Shown: positions 15,038 through 21,463 of the stretch, one piece after another
Position numbering within the stretch: position 1 is the stretch's first letter
How the letters are laid out: the number at the start of each line of letters is the position of its first letter
Assembly: GCA_028871235.1 (NCBI GenBank)
Contig: JAGWNO010000012.1
Span: forward strand, 1-21,463
Length of the DNA: 21,463 nucleotides
Source: Gammaproteobacteria bacterium
Lineage (GTDB): Bacteria; Pseudomonadota; Gammaproteobacteria; Natronospirales; REEB76
Direction of reading: 5' to 3'
Notes under the pieces: generated by a model
Databases searched by the model: none
Told to the model about the DNA's origin: nothing
Seen by the model: only the letters and a program-made list of their open reading frames with translations
Made by a program: the position numbers and the translations under genes

Positions 15038-16048
15038 TCAAGGTGCGGCAAGGCTGTCCAGCGGCCAGCGGGCGGCGACCGCCATGCCGCCGTGTTGCGC
15101 CCCGGCCTGCAGGCGCACATACCCGGCGTAGGCGATCATGGCGCCGTTGTCGGTGCAGAATTCCGTGCGCGGATAGAACACTTCAGCGCCGAGCTGTGCG
15201 GTCATCTGCCGCAGCCGCGCGCGCAGCGCGCGGTTGGCGCCCACGCCGCCCGCCACTACCAGGCGCTGCTGACCGGTTTGCTTGAGCGCCCGCTCGCACT
15301 TGCTGGCCAGTGTATCCACCACCGCCTCCTGGAAAGCGCACGCGATATCGGCTTTGGTCTGCGCGTCGGCAGGCGCGTTCTTGAGCAGGGTGAGTACCGC
15401 AGTCTTCAGGCCGCTGAAACTGAAATCCAGACCAGCGCGGTCGATCATGGGTCGCGGCAGACGGAAACGTCCGCTGCTGCCCTGCTCCGCGAGTTTCGCC
15501 AGCGCCGGACCGCCCGGATAGGGTAAACCCAGGAGCTTGGCGGTCTTGTCGAAGGCTTCGCCCGCGGCGTCGTCGATGGATTCGCCGAGGGTGTGATACC
15601 GTCCCACGCCCCGGACCTCCACCAGCAGGGTATGGCCCCCGGATACCAGCAGCGCCACGAATGGGAACGCCGGCCGGGGTGTCTCCAGCATGGGCGCCAG
15701 CAGATGGCCTTCCATGTGATGGATGCCGACGGCGGGCACATCCCAGGCAAAAGCCAGCGCCCGGGCGAAACACGCGCCCACCAGCAATGCTCCGACCAGT
15801 CCCGGTCCGGCGGTATAGGCGATGCCGTCGAAACTGTCCGGCGCCGCCCCGGCCTCGGCCAGAGCGGCACGGATCATGGGAAGCAGCTTGCGGATGTGAT
15901 CGCGGGAGGCCAGCTCCGGCACCACCCCGCCGTATTCGGCGTGCAACGGAATCTGACTGTACAGGGCATGCGCGAGCAGTCCCCGGTCACCGTCATAGAC
16001 GGCCACACCGGTCTCGTCACAGGAGGTTTCTATACCCAAAACACGCAC
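15038..16048 (-). CDS. tsaD: tRNA threonylcarbamoyladenosine synthase subunit
   Basis: With TsaB and TsaE, transfers threonylcarbamoyl from TC-AMP to A37 of ANN-decoding tRNAs; essential in most bacteria. 336 residues (E. coli 337). Seen: LGIETSCDETGVAV at 4-17, AYTAGPGLVGALLVG, the metal ligands His111 and His115 in HHMEGHLLAP, LVSGGHT, GEAFDKTAKLLGL, DFSFSGLKTAV, and CTDNGAMIAYAG near the end. The start is GTG at 16048, where the family sequence begins; the Shine-Dalgarno is weak. It is divergent from rpsU, the standard gammaproteobacterial arrangement, and heads the tsaD-folB-folK operon. Confidence 0.97.
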   Translation of the reverse strand: MRVLGIETSCDETGVAVYDGDRGLLAHALYSQIPLHAEYGGVVPELASRDHIRKLLPMIRAALAEAGAAPDSFDGIAYTAGPGLVGALLVGACFARALAFAWDVPAVGIHHMEGHLLAPMLETPRPAFPFVALLVSGGHTLLVEVRGVGRYHTLGESIDDAAGEAFDKTAKLLGLPYPGGPALAKLAEQGSSGRFRLPRPMIDRAGLDFSFSGLKTAVLTLLKNAPADAQTKADIACAFQEAVVDTLASKCERALKQTGQQRLVVAGGVGANRALRARLRQMTAQLGAEVFYPRTEFCTDNGAMIAYAGYVRLQAGAQHGGMAVAARWPLDSLAAP

Positions 16049-16079
16049 GTGGATGCCGCTCTTAAGCTGCTGCCGGTCT

Positions 16080-16108
16080 TTGCAATTCTACACGCCGGTC
16101 GGTAGAAT
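16080..16108 (+). promoter_or_regulatory. sigma-70 promoter of rpsU operon
   Basis: TTGCAA (16080-16085), a 17-base spacer, then TAGAAT (16103-16108); each hexamer matches the consensus at most positions. The start would be near 16115, giving a leader of about 47 bases before rpsU. Confidence 0.75.
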
Positions 16109-16109
16109 T
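16084..16109. repeat. Inverted repeat in the tsaD-rpsU divergent promoter
   Basis: AATTCTAC (16084-16091) and GTAGAATT (16102-16109) are perfect complements ten bases apart. The right arm holds the rpsU -10; the left arm, read on the minus strand, gives the identical TAGAAT (16090 to 16085), a fitting -10 for tsaD with a start near 16078. No good minus-strand -35 is visible. Confidence 0.6.
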
Positions 16110-16161
16110 CCCGCCCTTTCCGGGGTGGCCGGCGGCCATCCAAGTCCAAGGTGAGAACTGC

Positions 16162-16377
16162 ATGCCCAGCGTACGCGTGAAAGAAAACGAACATTTTGAT
16201 GCGGCCCTGCGCCGCTTCAAGCGCGCCTGCGAAAAGGCCGGCGTGATGACCGAGCTGCGCCGTCGCGAGTTCTACGAAAAACCCACGCAGGAACGCAAGC
16301 GCAAGCAAGCCGCAGCCGTGAAGCGCCATCTCAAGAAACTTTCCCGTGAGCAGGCGCGCCGCATTCGCCTCTACTGA
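16162..16377 (+). CDS. rpsU: 30S ribosomal protein S21
   Basis: A small basic protein of the 30S subunit near the anti-Shine-Dalgarno region, needed for efficient initiation on natural mRNAs. 71 residues, the same size as in E. coli, beginning MPSVRVKENEHFDAALRRFK and ending ARRIRLY. Lys/Arg-rich throughout. AAGGTGAG lies six bases before the ATG. It heads the macromolecular-synthesis cluster with a hairpin behind it, which in E. coli lets rpsU be made in large excess over primase. Confidence 0.98.
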   Translation: MPSVRVKENEHFDAALRRFKRACEKAGVMTELRRREFYEKPTQERKRKQAAAVKRHLKKLSREQARRIRLY

Positions 16378-16408
16378 TTCGCAGCTTACGTTTAATTACT
16401 TGTCGACG

Positions 16409-16447
16409 ATGCGGCGCTTTCCCCGGAAAGGCGCCGCATTGTTCTTT
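16409..16447 (+). terminator. Hairpin between rpsU and yqeY
   Basis: ATGCGGCGC (16409-16417) pairs with GCGCCGCAT (16431-16439), continued inward by TTTCC with GGAAA (one bulged G). TTGTTCTTT follows, a broken T-tract. This is the position of the E. coli rpsU-dnaG partial terminator, so partial read-through into yqeY-dnaG-rpoD is the expected role. Confidence 0.75.
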
Positions 16448-16468
16448 GGCTGAACGGTGCACATACAC

Positions 16469-16915
16469 ATGCTGCTCAGAGACAGGATTACCCAGGATAT
16501 GAAGGACGCGCGGCGCGCCGGCGACAAGCCGCGGCTGTCAGTGGTGCGCCTGATCCTCGCCGCCATCAAGCAGCGCGAGGTGGACGAGCGCATCACACTG
16601 GATGACGCCCAGGTGCTGGCGGTGCTGGACAAGATGGTGAAACAACGCCGCGAGTCGGTGGCGCAATATCAGCAGGGCAACCGTCAGGATCTGGCTGATC
16701 AGGAGTCCGCCGAGATCCGCGTCATCCAGGCCTACATGCCGGCGCAGCTCCCGGAGGCGGAGCTGGATGCGCTGATCGCCGCAGCCATCAAAACCAGCGG
16801 CGCCAGCTCCATCAGGGATATGGGCAAGGTCATGGGGCTGCTCAAGGCCAAAGTGCAGGGCCGCGCCGACATGGGCGCGGTGAGCGCGCGCATCAAAGCC
16901 AGGCTTGGCGGCTAA
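16469..16915 (+). CDS. yqeY: GatB/YqeY-domain protein
   Basis: 148 residues of the YqeY family, resembling the tail domain of the amidotransferase subunit GatB that contacts tRNA. The precise function of the stand-alone protein is not established. Seen: MLLRDRITQDMKDARRAGDK, RLSVVRLILAAIKQREVDERI, VIQAYMPAQLPEAEL, and DMGKVMGLLKAKVQGRADMGAVS (the conserved MGxVMxxLK). The ATG at 16469 is chosen over the GTG at 16457 because it matches the family start; both have weak ribosome sites. Its place between rpsU and dnaG is conserved in several gammaproteobacteria, for example pseudomonads. Confidence 0.92.
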   Translation: MLLRDRITQDMKDARRAGDKPRLSVVRLILAAIKQREVDERITLDDAQVLAVLDKMVKQRRESVAQYQQGNRQDLADQESAEIRVIQAYMPAQLPEAELDALIAAAIKTSGASSIRDMGKVMGLLKAKVQGRADMGAVSARIKARLGG

Positions 16916-17011
16916 CAAAACCCGGTGCGGCGTGCTGAGTGCTGCACAGTCCCAGACCGTTGTGGCGTACTAAACTCTTAACCCAGTACCCGGCACGCAG
17001 TACTTTCCCAG

Positions 17012-18763
17012 ATGGCACGCATCCCACAGAGCTTCATCGATGAACTGGTGAGCCGCGCCGACATTGTCGAGGTGATCGACAAGCGCGTGCCGCTCAAGAA
17101 ACAGGGCCGTGAATTCGTGGCCTGTTGCCCGTTCCACAACGAGAAATCACCCTCTTTCACCGTCAGTCCCGTAAAGCAGTTCTACCACTGCTTCGGCTGC
17201 GGCGCCCACGGCACCGCCCTGGGATTCTTGATGGAATACGAACACCTGGAGTTTCCGGATGCGGTGCGCGAACTCGCCTCGCTGGTTGGCCTGGAGGTGC
17301 CGGTGGAGAGCGGCAGTGACAAAGGCGAAAGCCTGGCGCCTCTGTACGAGGTGCTGGAAAAAGCCGCGCGCTTCTATCGCGACGCCCTGAAGCGCTCGCC
17401 GGCTGCCATCGAATACCTCAAGCAGCGCGGGCTCACCGGCGAGATCGCCGCCGAGTTCGGCATCGGTTTCGCACCCGCCGGCTGGGATAATCTTTTAGTC
17501 GGTATCGGCAGCGAAACGGATGCGCACAAGAGCCTGCTGGCGGCGGGCCTCGTAATCCGCAATGAAGACGGGCGCTTCCACGACCGTTTTCGCGAACGCA
17601 TCATGTTCCCCATCCGCGACAGCCGCGGCCGCCTGCTCGGATTCGGCGGCCGGGTCATCGGCAAGGATGAGCCGAAATACCTGAACTCACCGGAAACGCC
17701 GCTGTTCCATAAAGGCCGTGAGCTCTACGGGCTTTATGAGGTGCGTCAGGCACTGCGCGATATCCCCCGGCTCATGGTGGTGGAAGGCTATATGGACGTG
17801 GTGGCGCTGGCCCAGCACGGGGTGCGCTACGCAGTGGCAACTCTGGGTACCGCCACCACCGCCGAGCATCTGCAACGGATTTTCCGCGTCACCGCGGAAG
17901 TGGTGTTCTGCTTCGACGGCGACCGTGCCGGCCGCGGCGCGGCCTGGCGGGCGCTGGAGAATGCCCTGCCTGAAGCCCGCGAGGGCCGGCAGATCCGCTT
18001 CCTGTTCCTGCCTGAGGGCGAGGACCCGGACTCGTTGGTACGCAAGGAGGGCCAGCAGCTGTTCGAGACCCGGCTCAAGGATGCGGTGCCCCTGTCCCGG
18101 TTCCTGCTGGACAGCCTGGCGTTACAGACGGACCTGGGTTCCCTCGACGGGCGGGCGCGTTTGGTGGAACTGGCCCGGCCGCACCTGGCCCGTATCCCGG
18201 ATGGGGTTTACCGGATGATGCTGGCCGAGGAACTGGCACAACGTGCCCAGGTAGATTCCGGAAAATTGACTATGCTTAACCGGGCAGCTCCGAAGGCTGC
18301 ATGGCCTGCGGGGGGGCGGCCGGGGGGTAGACCCGAGCTCAACAGTCCGGTGCGCAAGGCCATCGCCTACCTGCTGCACCGTCCGGATCTGGCTGGGCTG
18401 GTGGCAGATCCCAAGGGGCTGGCGGGCCTGGATATGCGGGGAATGGAGGTACTCAAAGACGTGCTGGAATTCGCCCGTACCCACCCCCATATCAACGGGG
18501 CCGCCCTGCTGGAACACTGGCGCGGCAGCGAAACCGGCATCTACCTGGAAAAACTCGCCCAGGCTGAACTGGTCACTCCGCCGGAAGCCATGAGCAGCGA
18601 GTTCCAGGCAGTCATGACGGACCTTGGCAGCCGGCGCCCGGCGGAACGACGCTTCCAGGAACTGGCCAGCCGGGATTTTTCCACGCTGACTAACGAGGAA
18701 AAAGCTGAATTCCGGCGGATGCAGCACGCTGCGCGTCCCCAGAACACCGGTTTGAAGGGTTAA
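17012..18763 (+). CDS. dnaG: DNA primase
   Basis: Makes RNA primers for replication at the fork with DnaB helicase. 583 residues (E. coli 581). The CHC2 zinc site uses Cys39, His42, Cys60 and Cys63 (CPFHNEKSPSF ... YHCFGCGAHG). The TOPRIM core has VVEGYMDVVAL with Glu258 and FDGDRAG with Asp302/Asp304, plus FGGRVIG and EPKYLNSPETPLF of the polymerase domain. A Gly/Pro-rich linker at about residues 430-447 leads to the helicase-binding C-terminal domain. The ATG has no clear Shine-Dalgarno, in keeping with the low primase expression known for this operon. The linker is encoded by G7 and G6 runs (18310-18316, 18322-18327). Confidence 0.97.
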   Translation: MARIPQSFIDELVSRADIVEVIDKRVPLKKQGREFVACCPFHNEKSPSFTVSPVKQFYHCFGCGAHGTALGFLMEYEHLEFPDAVRELASLVGLEVPVESGSDKGESLAPLYEVLEKAARFYRDALKRSPAAIEYLKQRGLTGEIAAEFGIGFAPAGWDNLLVGIGSETDAHKSLLAAGLVIRNEDGRFHDRFRERIMFPIRDSRGRLLGFGGRVIGKDEPKYLNSPETPLFHKGRELYGLYEVRQALRDIPRLMVVEGYMDVVALAQHGVRYAVATLGTATTAEHLQRIFRVTAEVVFCFDGDRAGRGAAWRALENALPEAREGRQIRFLFLPEGEDPDSLVRKEGQQLFETRLKDAVPLSRFLLDSLALQTDLGSLDGRARLVELARPHLARIPDGVYRMMLAEELAQRAQVDSGKLTMLNRAAPKAAWPAGGRPGGRPELNSPVRKAIAYLLHRPDLAGLVADPKGLAGLDMRGMEVLKDVLEFARTHPHINGAALLEHWRGSETGIYLEKLAQAELVTPPEAMSSEFQAVMTDLGSRRPAERRFQELASRDFSTLTNEEKAEFRRMQHAARPQNTGLKG

Positions 18764-18797
18764 ACCGATTGATTTACCTGGAAAAACTGAGGTTTTC

Positions 18798-18806
18798 TGA
18801 TAAAAT
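18798..18806 (+). promoter_or_regulatory. Extended -10 promoter candidate for rpoD
   Basis: TGATAAAAT (18798-18806) contains TG, one base, then TAAAAT, the extended -10 form. The -35 region is poor (CTGGAA at 18778-18783 with a 17-base spacer). The start would be near 18813, before the hairpin that precedes rpoD. Confidence 0.5.
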
Positions 18807-18821
18807 TAACGGTTCCCTCTC

Positions 18822-18845
18822 CGGCGCCGTGTAGGCGCCGTTTTT
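18822..18845 (+). terminator. Terminator-like hairpin directly before rpoD
   Basis: CGGCGCC (18822-18828) and GGCGCCG (18834-18840) form a perfect seven-base-pair stem with a GTGTA loop, followed at once by TTTTT. It ends 13 bases before the rpoD ATG. It could end or attenuate transcripts arriving from dnaG. For transcripts from the local promoter it would sit at the 5' end of the message. Confidence 0.75.
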
Positions 18846-18858
18846 CACACGAGACACC

Positions 18859-20793
<1,935 letters not shown>

Positions 20794-20816
20794 ACCTCGG
20801 TATCATGTGAAGCATG

Positions 20817-20846
20817 AAGGCCGCGCATTGCGCGGCCTTTTCTTTT
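20817..20846 (+). terminator. Intrinsic terminator after rpoD
   Basis: AAGGCCGCGC (20817-20826) and GCGCGGCCTT (20830-20839) with an ATT loop, followed by TTCTTTT. Confidence 0.95.
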
Positions 20847-20855
20847 GAACAGGCT

Positions 20856-20864
20856 TGCTATAAT
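20856..20864 (+). promoter_or_regulatory. tRNA promoter (extended -10)
   Basis: TGCTATAAT: a perfect -10 hexamer TATAAT (20859-20864) with an extended TG, followed by a GC-rich discriminator (CGCGAC), as in stringently controlled stable-RNA promoters. The -35 is not clear and would fall in the rpoD terminator tail. The start would be near 20871, six bases before the partial tRNA copy. Confidence 0.7.
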
Positions 20865-20876
20865 CGCGACTGTAAC

Positions 20877-20907
20877 GGGCCTGTAGCTCAATTGGTCAGA
20901 GCAGGGG
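20877..20907 (+). pseudogene. Duplicated 5' part of tRNA-Ile2
   Basis: 31 bases identical to the first 31 bases of the intact tRNA-Ile at 21012: acceptor 5' strand, full D arm and the first bases of the anticodon stem. The sequence then diverges and no matching 3' half follows, so it cannot fold as a tRNA. It lies directly behind the promoter, so the primary transcript should contain it. Confidence 0.85.
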
Positions 20908-21011
20908 GTGAGCCGGGGGCCTTGGCGCAAAGCACCGCTTTGCGCCCGGCGAACGCGAGGCAGGACGCCGAGCTGACGACCCACCAGGGATGGTTCAATG
21001 AATCAACATTG
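20908..21011 (+). repeat. Hairpin-rich spacer between the two tRNA 5' copies
   Basis: 104 bases with four successive inverted repeats: GGCGCAAAGC/GCTTTGCGCC (20924-20946, ten perfect pairs); GGC/GCC enclosing AGGAC (20959-20969); ACC/GGT enclosing AGGGAT (20983-20994); and CAATG/CATTG (20996-21011). The second and third display GGA in a loop and resemble the CAGGAcG/CAGGGAtG units of CsrA-binding RNAs. No reading frame is credible. It is either a remnant of an element inserted in the tRNA locus or part of a small structured RNA. Confidence 0.5.
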
Positions 21012-21088
21012 GGGCCTGTAGCTCAATTGGTCAGAGCAGGGGACTCATAATCCCTTGGTTCCAGGTTCAAGTCCTGGCAGGCCCACCA
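21012..21088 (+). tRNA. tRNA-Ile2 (anticodon CAT, lysidine-type)
   Basis: 77 bases with an encoded CCA end. The acceptor stem GGGCCTG pairs with CAGGCCC. The D arm is GCTCAATTGGTCAGAGC. The anticodon stem GGGGA/TCCCT encloses the CTCATAA loop, and the T arm CCAGGTTCAAGTCCTGG carries the GGTTCAA loop form. Anticodon CAT alone could mean Met, but the body matches tRNA-Ile2 (E. coli ileX/ileY), where TilS converts C34 to lysidine so that it reads AUA. Its place near rpoD matches E. coli ileX. Confidence 0.93.
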
Positions 21089-21120
21089 AGTCTTCCGAAT
21101 CCCCGGTGCGCAGCATCAGA

Positions 21121-21174
21121 TACGGACAGGGATTCATGGAGTTTATAGGGACGCTTAACTAAAAGGACTTACCG
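21121..21174 (+). promoter_or_regulatory. GGA-rich leader of the right-edge ORF
   Basis: Between the tRNA and the ORF start the sequence carries five GGA motifs (tacGGA, ACAGGGAT, atGGAg, tAGGGAc, and the Shine-Dalgarno AAAAGGA). GGACAGGGATTC is close to the known CsrA/RsmA consensus RUACARGGAUGU. GAATCCC (21097-21103) and GGGATTC (21128-21134) can also pair across 24 bases. This suggests post-transcriptional control by CsrA; it is an inference from motifs only. Confidence 0.4.
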
Positions 21175-21463
21175 ATGCACCAAGATATCACCGGTCGTAT
21201 CGATTCTATTGCCTTGCATCCAAGGCTGCATGCTGAAAGAGCCGAGAGTGAGAACCCTCTGGTATCTCGTGCCCCTATGCGGGGGTGTGACAGGCAGCCG
21301 GCTTCTGTTCGAGGATGGAAGCGAGGATTTATACTGTTTGCTGCACTGATAGTTAGCATTCTAACGGTCATCCAAGTACGTGCCCAAGCAACCTCGAACC
21401 CAACCTATCCCGCGTGGTACGACGATGCGTGGTTCTCTTGCACTTCGTATACGGATGGCAATC
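21175..21463 (+). CDS. N-terminus of a secreted protein, unknown family (partial)
   Basis: Open to the window edge (96 codons seen), which is why no stop is given. The ATG at 21175 has AAAAGGA seven bases upstream. A long charged N-region (residues 1-48, ending SVRGWKRG) precedes a hydrophobic segment FILFAALIVSILTVIQV and a cleavage-type VRAQA, like an extended signal peptide. The mature start reads TSNPTYPAWYDDAWFSCTSY. A second ATG at residue 35 could be the true start and would give an ordinary signal peptide. Base composition and codons (ATA, CTA, AGT, AGG) differ from all genes to the left, pointing to a recently acquired gene. Family not recognised. Confidence 0.6.
   Translation, partial: MHQDITGRIDSIALHPRLHAERAESENPLVSRAPMRGCDRQPASVRGWKRGFILFAALIVSILTVIQVRAQATSNPTYPAWYDDAWFSCTSYTDGN

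Noticed and set aside
16941..16957. LexA-type box before dnaG
   Set aside because: CTG and CAG flank eight rather than ten bases and the centre is not AT-rich.
16984..17004. AGTAC/GTACT inverted repeat before dnaG
   Set aside because: Only five pairs with a nine-base spacer and no matching promoter; could be chance.
20814..21050. Small plus-strand frame across the tRNA region with repeated VAQLVRA
   Set aside because: This is the well-known spurious translation of tRNA gene sequence; the repetition comes from the duplicated tRNA 5' half.

Overview
The window looks like the chromosome of a GC-rich gammaproteobacterium. The strongest evidence is the macromolecular-synthesis cluster rpsU-yqeY-dnaG-rpoD, with tsaD divergent upstream and an isoleucine-2 tRNA (anticodon CAT) directly behind rpoD. 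The cca / NDUFA9-type reductase / slt group and the tsaD-folB-folK operon also fit. I cannot name the genus. Nearly all of the window is ordinary core genome; only the last ~370 bases look compositionally different.

Left part (1-4714): the 5' part of a minus-strand B12-dependent (class II) ribonucleotide reductase runs off the left edge and has a NrdR-box-like site in its leader. Divergent from it is a small heat-shock protein gene with a sigma-32-like promoter and a leader that can fold as a fourU-type RNA thermometer. Next come a periplasmic DegQ/DegP-type protease with a strong terminator, a small outer-membrane beta-barrel candidate on the minus strand, and a divergent secreted DUF2914 protein with its own terminator.

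Middle part (4765-14665): a MazE/MazF-type toxin-antitoxin pair with a clear sigma-70 promoter and an inverted repeat over the predicted transcription start; a succinate-semialdehyde dehydrogenase of the Sad type (minus); then on the plus strand slt (lytic transglycosylase), an NDUFA9-type NAD(P)-binding protein and cca. A second beta-barrel candidate and a MidA/NDUFAF7-family methyltransferase follow on the minus strand, then a PTR1-type pteridine reductase (plus), convergent with folK.

Right part (14177-21463): tsaD-folB-folK form a tight minus-strand operon, so three folate/pterin genes lie together with the pteridine reductase. A perfect 8-bp inverted repeat between tsaD and rpsU places a -10 hexamer on each strand. 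rpsU, yqeY, dnaG and rpoD follow on the plus strand. Hairpins sit between rpsU and yqeY and, unusually, between a candidate rpoD promoter and the rpoD start codon.

After the rpoD terminator a tRNA-type promoter drives a region where the first 31 bases of the tRNA-Ile2 gene occur twice. The two copies are separated by a ~104-base hairpin-rich spacer with CsrA-site-like GGA loops. Beyond the intact tRNA the DNA becomes AT-richer, and a new reading frame for a secreted protein begins behind a GGA-rich leader and runs off the right edge. This junction is the most likely place for an accessory or mobile element in the window.
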